This document shows, one piece after another, positions 12,150-22,540 of a DNA stretch of 38,510 nt. Source of the stretch: Paraglomus occultum (lineage: Eukaryota; Glomeromycota; Glomeromycetes; Paraglomerales; Paraglomeraceae); the NCBI GenBank assembly GCA_910592205.1, contig CAJVPJ010000162.1, positions 1 through 38,510 on the forward strand, in the 5' to 3' direction. The stretch's first letter is position 1. Each line of letters opens with the position of its first letter. Below the pieces are notes generated by a model that did not search any database, had not been told where the DNA came from, and was given only the letters and a program-made list of their open reading frames with translations. Position numbers and translations under genes: made by a program.

Positions 12150-12280
12150 TGTGAATTTAGGGCATGTCTAAAGCGGAGCAGATTCCTCGCAATTCCATTG
12201 GTCAAATTTGTATGGCAGCCAATAAAACTGCAAATACAGGATCACGTTCTGCTCCGCTTTAGCCTTTCCCTGAATTTAGC
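12150..12280. mobile_element. Short inverted-repeat element (MITE-like)
   Basis: Perfect 15-bp arms CTAAAGCGGAGCAGA (12168-12182) and TCTGCTCCGCTTTAG (12248-12262) face each other across 65 bp. The similarity continues outward imperfectly (GAATTTAGGG on the left against CCCTGAATTTA on the right), giving arms of about 30 bp. The GC-rich arms stand out in AT-rich surroundings. There is no coding capacity, and no target-site duplication could be fixed by eye. It could be a small non-autonomous transposon or a stable RNA hairpin. Confidence 0.5.
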
Positions 12281-13572
12281 AGGTGATGTCAAGAAAGCTA
12301 TATCGTTCGATGGACCGCACATAACTACGAATAAAAAATGCCTCAAAACCGTACCGAAATATAGATATTTAAAAATGTGAATAGACCACAAAAACTCGTA
12401 TGACGAATGCAAACGAAATATATCACTTCATGGATCAACAAATCAGATTAATTGTAAAAACAAGTCTGATGAAAAATACTAACGGTGAATCGAGACGGCC
12501 AACAAATACAACCGTATGTCTAGGCAATAGCTGTATTTATTCATCAGTTGCCGTATATTGAAATTCACAACTTGCGCGCGCGTGTACTGTATGTCTAATA
12601 AGGAACACAAATTATCCGATTAAAAAATCTATTTATTCAACCAATCACTTAATCGTGTCAAGTTAATTCCGGTCATACTAAACTCCGATTTTGGAAAACA
12701 AACATTTGAAATTAAAATTGCTCTCGCGTGACCATATGTTTTAGATTGTTATTCCTGAGCTTGTGTTTAATAGCTGTAACAGAGACATTTTAAGATTTCA
12801 TTTGCTCGTCTGTCAAGTCGGGCATAAGCAAGATTCAAAGATAACGTTTGGATTAGCTAATGCGCGTTATTGTTCTGCAGAACGATTTTATTGCGCGCGT
12901 TAATCGTGATCATCGAAATATGATGCATGCTTTGATTCTTGCCAATATGACCTTGTCATAGGCGAATTATTTCGCAAACAGGTTTGGTAAACGCAGATGC
13001 ATGCATGCTAATAAAGCTATAGTTTTAATGTTTTGTGGGTTTTTTTTGCCTCCCCGTATTTTTATTGTAAAAAAAATTGGTCTGACTATTCATAATCTAT
13101 TCATATACCCGATAAAATAAGGGAAAGAAAAAAGTTACCAGGATACGTTAAGGAATGAAATCGCGTGAAAAAGACTGATGTCTATATATGTGTGTTGTGT
13201 ATTTTGGGTATTTGTTCATTATACAAAATCAAGCCTGATGAATTAAATATATGGTATATCTAAAAGGTGTATCCAAAAGGAAAGTATCAATCAAAAAACG
13301 AATGCAATAATAAAAGAGAGTGAGGAGGATGAAAGTGGTTTTGCCACTAATAATAGTAAAGAAATATAGGATATATGAATGACTAAAATCAGCTATGTAT
13401 AGAACGTGAAAAGAAAAAGATTTTATCTACAAATATAAAGGATGAAGAAAAAGTTTCCTGAACCTTATAGTCTAATACTACAATCCATTGTCTGCACCCC
13501 ACCCAAACCCAAATGCCATTAATCCCTGTCCCCCCCCCCCCTCCAAGAAATTTTTTTTTCAATTCACTTCCT
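12281..13572. other. Intergenic stretch and 3' flank of the Bni4-type gene
   Basis: No gene is supported. It is AT-rich. Near its right end, 31-43 nt beyond the stop codon of the Bni4-type gene, lies a run of 12 C (13530-13541), which is G-rich on that gene's strand and would lie in its 3' UTR. Confidence 0.5.
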
Positions 13573-15810
13573 TTACGCAAAGAAATGAGTATTCTGCCTA
13601 CTATCCTCGTGCACTTCCATTTCGGCCATCTTGTATTCATTCAGTTCTCGCTTAATCTTCTGCGCCAACTCTGGAGTCAACTTGTTACAGGTTGTTTGAT
13701 CTCCTCTTCTATCATAATCCTCCCGAGTCCAAGTCTCATGTACGAAAATGGTTGATGAAAACTGCAACTTTTTCAGAGTCGGGGTCCCAGAAGATCGATT
13801 GACTTCTGTATCCCGTACAGCACCAAATGAAGGGACGGATCTTGAAGCCTGAGAGAACCGGTTCGAGTACGGCATTTTGTTATTATTGGAGAAGCTATCG
13901 TTTCTTGCCATAGATGGAAGGAAAGAAGATAACCGTCTTCCAAAGGCATTGGATGTCGGCTGCTGTTGTTGCTGGAACGGCAGATTCGAGAACGGCCTTA
14001 GTGGCACATCGCTAAGTTCATCTTCATCCGAAACCGAATCTGAAGAGGAAGCCGTAGATCCAAACTCTGTCCCAGATGATTGGACTGTAGGTGAGGCTGT
14101 GCGATACGCATTATATTGCTGCTGTTGCTGCTGCATCTGCTGCATCCGTTGCTGTTGCATCTGTTGCTGTGCAAGCAGTAGCTGCTGTTGTTGCAACCGT
14201 TGTTGTAACTGCTGTTGTTGCAGTCGCTGTTGCTGCTGTTGAACTTGCAACGGTGTGGAACTAATTGGGGACTGGGATTGGATTGATTTTTGGTAATTAT
14301 ATTCAACTCCTGATGGCATCGATGATGATCTTGGTGGAATTTGTCCTGATAGGCAAATGAGCGCGTTATTAGATAGTATAATTCTCAAACAATATAAACA
14401 ATCTCCATACTTGGCACATTCTCGTCTCATCTTTCTAACCCTAAACTTACCCTGACGGAATGTCTTCATATCCTCGTAAACGTGACAGCCAGGTTTCTCG
14501 TCCTTCTCCTTATTCTTCTCATCCGTGAACAACTTCTTCTTTGCATCCTTCTTCTTTTGTTTTTGTTCGCCATTTGGCTTTTGGTTGTTATTATTATCAC
14601 CATCCTTGCTTTTTTTATCTTTGGTGAAAATCGATGGAAAATCGATAAACGATTTTCGACGCGACGAATCAGTTTTGATATTTCGGGCGACGGGATTTTC
14701 ATATGCCTGAGCAAATGGTGAAGTAGTGTTTGGTACTTGTGTAGGATTGAAAGCGAGGGGGGTTATGGGAGCCGCGGGGGCCGTAACGACAACAGAGGAA
14801 AATGAGGGTTTCTTGTGGAAAATTTCAGTCTGCGGACGAGCCTTCTTACTGCGAAGAGAAGAGAATTTCAAATTCGATTGTGGTGATGAAGACGACGAAT
14901 CATTAGATAGTGGTGTTGAGAAATTATCAGAATGCGAATTCTCATCTTTCTTGAGATTTGTCAGACTAAAGACTCGACGCAGCTTATGGGTAAACGATTG
15001 GTCTTTGTCTTTATATATTTGTTTTCGTAAATCAGTGCTAGATCCCATGACTGCTGATTGACGGAAACGCTGTGTCTTTTGTTTCGGGTCTTGAGAAGAG
15101 ATAGGTTGGATGGGATTAATGGAAGGAGTCACAGCAGTCGAGTCGCTAGTAGTATTATTATTGCCATTATTATGATTATTAGGATTACTATTATTATTGT
15201 TATGAATAGAGTCGTCGGAGAAGGGCTGAGCGGCAGTTTCAACTTCCGAGCCACCGCTCTCAACAGACGAGGATTCTGGAACGCACTGAGAATCATTCTC
15301 TTCCACCTCGTCAAACAAGTCTTGTTTAGTCTGTACAAGTTCTATCTCATTTGTAACTTTTGTATCCATCTGCGCCTGCACAGGTTGTTGTATTGTCGTT
15401 GGAGGCGTGTCCTTCTTTTGGTGTACCAATGCTGGCACTGGTACTGGAGGTATCTCTAATACAAAACGGGGCACGTTAATACTTTCATTGAAGCTAGACG
15501 CTCTACGCCGAAGTTTATTAGTGTAAGAGTTATTCTGTTGTTGTTGTTGCTGTTGTTGTTGTTGTTGCTGTTGTGTAAAAGAGTATTGTTGGAAGTTTGT
15601 TGGCAAGTCGCCATAATGTACGCTGTGACGATTACTAGGACGTCTGTTCTGCTGCATGTTCACACCTGCTTGCTGAACGACTGCGTCATAGATGGGTCGG
15701 TGTTGAATGCTTTGTTGAGGAAGAAAGTTGACCAGCGAGATGTTCTCGTTATCGTATTCTATAGTAGATATATTTTTGTCTGATTGATAGTTTGCTATAC
15801 TGACAGCCAT
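13573..15810 (-). CDS. Bni4-type scaffold protein with C-terminal PP1-docking block
   Basis: The frame runs from the ATG at 15810 to 13573. A 105-nt intron (14346-14450) with donor GTAAGT and acceptor CTATCAG is in frame and stop-free; removing it gives about 710 aa. The frame is open further upstream but that part has no ATG. Most of the protein is low complexity: poly-Q near the N-terminus, poly-N, S/T-rich and K-rich parts, then a second Q-rich region. The last ~67 residues are different: KKLQFSSTIFVHETW, YDRRGDQTTCNKLTPELAQ and EMEVHEDSR..THFF. That pattern matches the conserved C-terminus of yeast Bni4, where an RVxF motif binds the phosphatase PP1 (Glc7) and helps target chitin synthase III to the bud neck. 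KKLQF fits the [RK]x(0-1)[VIL]xF docking rule. A role in septum or tip wall targeting is inferred. The middle of the protein would not identify it. Confidence 0.75.
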   Translation of the reverse strand: MAVSIANYQSDKNISTIEYDNENISLVNFLPQQSIQHRPIYDAVVQQAGVNMQQNRRPSNRHSVHYGDLPTNFQQYSFTQQQQQQQQQQQQQNNSYTNKLRRRASSFNESINVPRFVLEIPPVPVPALVHQKKDTPPTTIQQPVQAQMDTKVTNEIELVQTKQDLFDEVEENDSQCVPESSSVESGGSEVETAAQPFSDDSIHNNNNSNPNNHNNGNNNTTSDSTAVTPSINPIQPISSQDPKQKTQRFRQSAVMGSSTDLRKQIYKDKDQSFTHKLRRVFSLTNLKKDENSHSDNFSTPLSNDSSSSSPQSNLKFSSLRSKKARPQTEIFHKKPSFSSVVVTAPAAPITPLAFNPTQVPNTTSPFAQAYENPVARNIKTDSSRRKSFIDFPSIFTKDKKSKDGDNNNNQKPNGEQKQKKKDAKKKLFTDEKNKEKDEKPGCHVYEDMKTFRQGKFRVRKMRRECAKYGDCLYCLRIILSNNALICLSGQIPPRSSSMPSGVEYNYQKSIQSQSPISSTPLQVQQQQQRLQQQQLQQRLQQQQLLLAQQQMQQQRMQQMQQQQQQYNAYRTASPTVQSSGTEFGSTASSSDSVSDEDELSDVPLRPFSNLPFQQQQQPTSNAFGRRLSSFLPSMARNDSFSNNNKMPYSNRFSQASRSVPSFGAVRDTEVNRSSGTPTLKKLQFSSTIFVHETWTREDYDRRGDQTTCNKLTPELAQKIKRELNEYKMAEMEVHEDSRQNTHFFA
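14117..14249 (-). repeat. CAG/CAA-rich trinucleotide tract (poly-Q coding)
   Basis: This interrupted CAG/CAA tract inside the Bni4-type gene codes for Q runs broken by M, R, L and A. The mix of CAG and CAA codons suggests selection on glutamine or old expansion rather than a fresh slippage product. On the opposite strand it produces a spurious cysteine-rich frame. Confidence 0.8.
14346..14450 (-). other. Stop-free 105-nt intron in the Bni4-type gene
   Basis: The donor is CAGG|GTAAGT and the acceptor TTGCCTATCAG|GA. The length is a multiple of three with no in-frame stop, so both spliced and retained messages would encode full-length proteins differing by 35 residues. The 35 residues (Cys-, Leu- and Ile-rich, CLYCLRIILSNN) contrast sharply with the hydrophilic, low-complexity flanks, which supports intron status. 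Confidence 0.7.
15535..15574 (-). repeat. Poly-Q coding trinucleotide repeat near the N-terminus
   Basis: About 13 consecutive glutamine codons, mostly CAA with some CAG, lie in the N-terminal third of the Bni4-type protein. It is a likely length polymorphism. Confidence 0.8.
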
Positions 15811-17610
15811 TTCTTCTTTATTTTTGTTCGCTATGAGATAGGTGTTGGGAGGAGGAATGAATCTATTATATTGAAATGTAATGAGGAAACAGAGAGAAGA
15901 CAGAAAAGATAAAAAAGGATTAATGAGACAGGGTGGGGGCAATTTGGGCAGGTAAATTGTAACAATGCACGGAGATGAGTTTTAAGTATTTACTATAATA
16001 TGAAGTATCAACAAGGCTAATCTAATTGAGGCACAGTGAATGTTGCACATTAAAGGGACTTTTTAAAGAATGGTGTAGTTAAAAGGAAAATCATCCAAGA
16101 TTCGTCGGCGAGTCAGGGCCATCACTTATTCACTCAACTATTCAGTCAATTGCTCATATTTACTAATATTTATTTGTTTTCAGGGCATCATTTAGAAAAG
16201 TGGCATGGGAAGTGTTTGACGATTCCCGATGAACATGTGTTCTGATATTCAGCCTTTGTTACCTCTGAATCGCAATCGAGGATCCAACTAAATAATGAAA
16301 GACGTTGTTGAGATTGTTTCGGATTGGGATAAAGAAATAAGAAGCAAAACGTTGTGACGGGAGTGTTAGTACCAAGATGAAGATGACAATAATGGTAATA
16401 ACAATAAAGTGACGAACAATAACACCAGCAGTAACTTTAAAAGCTATTAGCTATTGTTATTATAAACTTACCAATAACGTAATTTAGCTCTAAATTAAGA
16501 TTTGATCACCTAATTTAATATGTACGTATCGAGTTGTATGTAACTTACCAATCCTCTACGACATTCGAATAGACTCTTACGGATACTATGACACTCGAGC
16601 GGTACGTCGTTGGCATGCTCTGCCTTTAGACACTCTACAGAACAGCATCATAACGAACAAACCAATACTATGAATACACATACTACGTTACATCCTACAT
16701 ACATATATACACATATACATGTCTATATAATTCTATATTACATGTATAAGCAGATTTGCTTTCTTTGTTTCCGACCTCCCTCTCACCTTTGACTGTGTTA
16801 CGCTGTTCAAGAACACACTTTGACTTAAGTAGGCAGTCGATAAGCTCCTGTCTTATATCTTTGCACGATGACGGCATTCTCGAGACATTTAGTTAAGACA
16901 GTCTCTCATTCAGCCCATTATTATTAATACAGCCCAGCTTTGCATGCATGTCCTCGTGATCATATAACTTCCAATCAAAATTGATTAGTATTAAGTGTAA
17001 CCCACAAGGGGAAATCCGTTGAACTAATCAGAATCATTTATTTATAGGACACCGCGGTTTCTTCAGGTATTTTTACTTGTGCAGCAGCATACCGCTATTA
17101 TTATCTCGAATTGCATTACGCCAAAAATACGCATGCTAACATTGTATACCACATTGAGAAATGGTAGCAGAAAGTAAGTGGCCGTTAGCGAAATTTACTT
17201 AAATATACTGCTTTTTAACGCAATAATACCGTGATTTCTTTATTTAGTCACTTTCTCATTAGGATTCATCTACCCCCATGTTATTTGCATTAAATAATCA
17301 GCTCTGAAACATAATCGATGGATATTAGTACCTAACAATAATGCATCATTCCGTTTCGGTGTTCATTACCGTTATGCGAAAAGGCTTGCCTTTTTTATAG
17401 CTACCCATTACGCGTTGTGTAAAAGACAAAAACGAAAGCTTGAAATGTTGTGGGTTTATCACTTGTTCTATTTTATCTGAAAATTATAATACTTGAGGAC
17501 GGTAAGCATTTAATCGGTAATTGGAAGAGATCAATTATCAAACCATCCGCTTAGTTTAATGCAATGATTGCAAATTATACAATTCTGGCCAAACAGAAAT
17601 ATTAATAGCG
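15811..17610. other. Upstream flank of the Bni4-type gene
   Basis: Presumably holds the promoter and 5' leader of the minus-strand gene ending here. A small CA/TA-rich microsatellite lies around 16695-16745. No convincing gene was found on either strand. Confidence 0.45.
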
Positions 17611-17833
17611 TACAGTCAAACCTTTTTACACCGATATGACTGGTTTGGTCAGCAAAAAAATATCAGTTTATAAAGTTGTTTTAAGTATAGGTATTATTCT
17701 TGGAATGTCGGCATAAAAAAATATCAGTATACAAAATGACTTTAATTAAGAACGGTTTTGAGAAAGATATCGGTTGAGGGACTTTAATTAGATGTCGGCA
17801 TAGAAAATATCGGTATTAAAAGGTTTGACCGTA
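17611..17833. mobile_element. 219-bp pogo-type MITE with TA target site
   Basis: Inverted ends are CAGTCAAACCTTTTTACACCGATAT (left, 17613) and, read in reverse, CGGTCAAACCTTTTAATACCGATAT (right, ending 17831): 22 of 25 match. TA flanks both sides, as expected for Tc1/mariner-superfamily insertion. CAGTCAAACC is typical of pogo-like ends in my memory. Three diverged copies of a 'GTC[GA]GCAtaaaaaaATATC[AG]GT' unit lie inside. It has no coding capacity and so would need a transposase in trans. Confidence 0.75.
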
Positions 17834-18449
17834 CTTGATTCAACAACCACTAGCAATAGTGAGATGCTAGTTCTAAACGTCTTGCTTATATGCTAGTCTT
17901 AATTGAGGCGTAGCTAAATAAATAAATAAACACACTGCCGGATATGAACTATTCTTTCTGATACTCCAGCGTCCGCTTAATCACGGCTAGATATTATTCT
18001 AGCTTCCGTAATAGACAGTTCTGTACAGCAACAACGACACACAGGAATAGAACTATTGGGACAACAACTAACAATAACCCTCAATCGAGGAGTGTATTGG
18101 TTACAAGAGGGCGATAATAACTAATGAATTCCTTATTATATACTCGCTTCTTGCGAGTAAGTCCAATCAAATAGTAGACGATTAATTTTAATTAATTTCA
18201 CTGTAGTATTCTATTTGCAATTCAAATGTCCAGTACACTAATATTTCCTGGCTAGCTTTAACATAATCGTCTTTATTCATTAACGTAGACGTACAGTATT
18301 TGTCAATGTAAATTATCATTGTAAAAGACGGATCGTTATTTTCTTCGCAAATCAATACAGAATAGAATAAAGAAAACTTAATAACGGTGATGTTCACTAA
18401 TGTCTACGACAAACAATTCAATATAAAGTCTCATAGTAATAGACGCTGT
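17834..18449. other. Intergenic stretch
   Basis: AT-rich. A minus-strand frame at 18188-18397 has ordinary protein-like composition (69 codons, ends EYYSEIN) but no recognised motif, and its splice junction with the upstream open stretch does not keep frame. Confidence 0.35.
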
Positions 18450-18656
18450 TTATAATGTTGATTTACCGCAGACGTTGCCCCATGTCGTCATTACCAGTTC
18501 GCCAACCCCTGAAGAATTTCTATCACGTGAGGTTGCAAACTTTAAGCTCTGGTTCGGATTACCGTTACCTTGCTTGCAAGCGACGCACAGAAAAAGAAGA
18601 ACATCTGCCAAGATGATGGTTAGCTTTCTACTCTCTAAATTTTTTTTTGCTAACAA
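18450..18656. other. Unassigned open stretch, coding strand unclear
   Basis: Both strands are open here. On the plus strand a good acceptor (TGATTTACCGCAG, ending 18472) precedes a 50-codon stretch with SPTPEEFLSREVANFKLWFG, ending before an ATG|GTTAGC donor. On the minus strand a 68-codon frame starts with a possible signal-like hydrophobic segment (LTIILADVLLFLCVAC). The higher GC content than the flanks suggests an exon, possibly a 5' exon of VPS2 or a small gene of its own. I recognise no family and cannot choose the strand. Confidence 0.3.
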
Positions 18657-18844
18657 GACAGTTCTGTATTGACAACTCTGAAATAGCTTACATGATTAAA
18701 TTAAACAAGCGATCCTCTGCAACCCAACCCAATCCAACCCAACCCTTACAACCAGTTTCCCTTTCTTCAAATCTCAATAGGGAAAAAAAGTTTAAAGATC
18801 TATCTCACCGTTCTTTTTCTTCATGCTTTGCATATTCCTAGGAA

Positions 18845-20032
18845 ATGTTGTTTGGACGGCGAAAACCTCCCCAAGAGATGCTTCGCCAACATCAGCGAGC
18901 ACTCCAAAAAGCTCAACGTGAACTCGATAGGGAACGAGTCAAACTTGAAACTCAAGAGAAAAAGTTAATACTCGACATTAAGAAAGCTGCCAAGGCGAAT
19001 CAAATGGTTGGTCTAATATTGAAACGGGGGATTCGTTTGATGAATGTTTTTAAGTGTTTTGTGAATGGAAAAAAAAAAGATTTGGAAATAGTGCGACGAT
19101 TATGTAGGTTCAGAGTGAGTTGATTAGAATGTTAATTTGACTTGGTTGTTTATTTGTGTTTGGTCGGTTAGAGTGCATGTAAGATTATGGCAAAAGACTT
19201 GGTGAGGACACGGAGGCACGCATCTAAATTTCAGGCCATGAAAACCCAGTTGCAAGGCGTAGGATTGAGAATTCAGGTGAGGCATGGACATCATTTTAAA
19301 ATAGCAACGGCGTGAGGAATTTTATCCCACTCTTCTACCATAACTCGCTAATATCTTTAGGCATTCTTTTTTCCACATTGTTTTTAACACTTTTGTTGAA
19401 TAATTGTTTGATTGTTCAATTACCAATTTGCTTTTCTATCGTTTCTAGACGCTTCGATCCAATCAGCAAATGTCCGAAGCAATGAAGGGCGCAACTAAGG
19501 TATTAATCGTTCATGCCCGATGGGTATACTTTTTACTTTGGTTTTACGTTCATTCTTTTCACGTCAATTACGGTTACCATTTATGATAGGCCATGAAGTC
19601 AATGAACCGTCAAATGAATCTTCCACAAATCCAAAGGATTATGATGGATTTTGAAAAAGAATCGGAGATTATGGACATGAAGGAGGACATGATGAACGAC
19701 GTTATTGATGATGTTATGGATGAGGAAGAAGACGAAGAGGAGAGTGACGAAATTGTTAATCAGGTGTTGGATGAGATTGGCATTTCCTTGAATCAGGCGG
19801 TGAGTGATGAGAATAATTAACTATGCACAGAGTGGAACTAACGCAAATGTAAAAGAGTTTTGTTATAAATGAATTTGCTCATTGTGGTGTTTACTTTTCT
19901 TTATTGCAGCTGGTCGATGCCCCAACTTCAATTGAAAAAATCGGTGCATCGGAGAGAGTTACCGAGACCGAAATTGAAGCAAATAATGATATGGCACTAC
20001 AAGCAAGACTTGATAAGCTGCGTCGAGAATAG
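18845..20032 (+). CDS. VPS2/CHMP2 subunit of ESCRT-III
   Basis: Five exons join in phase 0: 18845..19006, 19172..19276, 19449..19499, 19590..19799 and 19910..20032, giving 216 aa (yeast Vps2 and human CHMP2A are of similar size). The N-terminus LFGRRKPPQEMLRQHQRAL..AQRELDRER is the basic alpha-1 hairpin of the Snf7 family. IMAKDLVRTRR and MNRQMNLPQIQRIMMDFEKE follow, then the acidic VMDEEEDEEESDEIVNQVLDEIG stretch. The end LQARLDKLRRE is a MIM1-type motif that binds the MIT domain of the Vps4 ATPase. The protein works with Vps24 on endosomes to form the membrane-cutting polymer that sorts cargo into multivesicular bodies and is disassembled by Vps4. The first donor (GTTGGT) is weak but the reading frame and homology require it. 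All introns lie between conserved helices. Confidence 0.95.
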
Positions 20033-22540
20033 TAAGATGAGAGATAGAGATGGCGTTGATGGTTTAAATTATTACTTAATTTTAAAAGTTTTTTGAGTTA
20101 ATTTCTTTTCCCCCCATTAGACTCCATTTATTTCTTGATGAATTTTATTTAGTTCTAGAAAGCCTCAATGGCGAACTTTGTCTTCCGGAAAGTATATGTA
20201 GTTAAGGTAAACTGCTTGTTCAGTTGAAATCCAAGTTTCAAAACATTGAAGAAAAATTAATTAAAAATTCTGAACGAATAGAAGTTAACAATGGAAATGT
20301 AATATTAAGAGACGAGTTTTCGTAGTACAGTCGGAGCAGCCGATGGGGTTTGAGGTGTTTTGCTCCAACTATTTTATTTCTTGCTCAGTTGTCATTACTA
20401 TTTTTCGGATTCCTGCTTTATAACGATAAAGAATCTTTTTCAATAAGCAGTTGCGACATTTTCAATTTTTTGGCTTATGTTATCGTAACAGGCGCATGAC
20501 ACACGCAGGCACATATAATATATAAATATTAGCCAGATATTTTCTCTGACGCGCACACATATCTTAGAATACTATCTCGCCTTCCTCACCAACATGATAA
20601 ACGTAGGTTACATGACGAGCAGCCCCATGTGGGTCTCAGAAATCATGACGAAGAGCAACGCGGCATGCACGCCGCAGAAAAGCTAGACTCCTCCGCTTGT
20701 CATCAAAGTATCAAATAAATCACATTATCCGAGCTTGTCAACTTACGCTCGTCGAAAATACGTGATTGAATTAAACAAGTTTGGAGAAATTTTTTGCTCA
20801 AAATTATCACGGTACCGTATTCGTATCGTATTAGTGACTCTCATGTTTACTTTTGAGTAAAGAGGGGAAGGCGTTATATTGTAGTATATAAATAGTTATC
20901 AAGTCATTCATACATAAAACAAGACACCAGGGAAATAGTTGCAATATATGATTATCCTTATAGAAATGTCATTTGTATGTGTGTAATTTCTTCAATTCAC
21001 ACCATGTAAAATACAATTAACTGAAAGTGTTGTCTTTACGTTTTTACGCTGCTTGTTAACCTTTTTGTAATGAATTCAAGCATAATAGTCAAGCTCCCAA
21101 GCATTAAAAGACTAATTTGCTAATATTTATACTTTGACTATTTGTTAAAGAAAATGTATAGCCAAATAGTTTGATGGTAGTTTATTTCAGAAATCTAACT
21201 AGTCAATAAAGATTGACACAATTTCCTGACAATAATGCAAACTTTCCCATTTTTGCTAAAACAGAGATTCGAACCTGATGATGATAATTTTGTCATTTCG
21301 GTTGCCAATTAAAGGTCTATGGTTTCCGGAAAAAAAATATGTGCTGGTAATCGTTTATAATATTATATAGTTTATTGTACTCGTATATTTATCAATTTAG
21401 TATTATCATTACTATTGTTCTACTAGGCATATGACGAAAAGTACGTTCAAGAATTGCACGTAATAATAAACGTATAACCTTTTCCGTAATGGATTGTGGT
21501 CTCAAAACAATTCTCGCGCGTTCTATTGAGTACTAAATCTTTCTTTAAATAATAATTTCTTCCTGAACATAAAGAAACGCAAAACTCCTTGCTCATTACC
21601 ATGTTGGAGGGTACTATTACTATGTATCTCAATATTACGCCAGATGTGATTGCTTAACTACGTTTGCTCTATTTCATATCTAAAAACCCTTAGACTTTTA
21701 ATTGGTACCGAAATGAGCAAAATTATCATCAACACACTGAACGTGTTCGCTTCTTTTTTCCAAGACGTGATTTTAGCGCGAATGAAGTGTAACGATTTTT
21801 GCAGATCTGAACGTATTTTATATTAAGGCAAACAATTATTCTCTTTTCTTATTCTGTTGATTTTAAGCTTGGGATTTTAATGCTAGAATGGCAACGTGAA
21901 AGCGAATCGATCGTGACTGTTTGGAAACCGACTTGAAAACGTAAACTTCCCGTAATCGACTTGCGGCCATAGCTGCATGAACATTTTGTCTCATATATCA
22001 CAACCCCCATTTAAACATTGTAATGAACTTAACAATAAACAAGTAAATTTTCCTTATCCCCTTTTCCCTCTTAAAATTGATTTTTGTAGAGAAAACTCTA
22101 GAGAATCAGAAGCAGGTCCAAGGACTGTATCTTGTACTAATATGAGAGAGATGCAAAATTTTTAGCCTTTCCAAATCCACTAAAAGCATGAAAAGCTTTC
22201 CCCTGAACATTAATATCCATGCATGTTATTAGATTATCTTTGATGACTTGCAGGAAGATTGTCTTTCTAAATTTGTATAAATTTAATTAACAAGAATATG
22301 AATTTTGAGGTAACAAATACAATTATCATATTGTATGTGCACCAAAAGATAACAATTGACTAGCAAATGTATATAGTAAAAAGGGAACCGATTTCATGAA
22401 TATTAGACTACTACTACAGCCTTAATTGTGCAATGTTAATCTTGTGAACAAAAATATATCAACAAGGGGACTTTATAATACCAAAGTTCTTAACCAAGGT
22501 TGATAATAATAAGCAAAAATAAACAAAATAATGGTTTATT
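20033..22540. other. 2.5-kb gap between convergent VPS2 and the ankyrin gene
   Basis: This should contain the 3' ends of both genes. No gene is supported. A small GC-rich hairpin GCGGC-ATGCAC-GCCGC (20660-20675) sits in a locally GC-richer patch (about 20600-20700). A tRNA-like B-box match near 21268 does not fold into a tRNA. Confidence 0.5.

Noticed and set aside
12108-12380. 90-codon plus-strand frame
   Set aside because: It spans the inverted-repeat element and has no motif or splice context.
13877-14242. Cysteine-rich plus-strand frame with long Cys runs
   Set aside because: It is the mirror of the CAG/CAA poly-Q tract in the Bni4-type gene; GCTGTT read on the other strand gives Cys codons.
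15058-15459. Plus-strand frame with Ile-rich hydrophobic stretches
   Set aside because: Shadow of the poly-N and acidic part of the Bni4-type gene.
21258-21330. tRNA-like B box (GGTTCGAATC on the minus strand near 21268)
   Set aside because: No matching T-stem, acceptor stem or A box could be placed around it.
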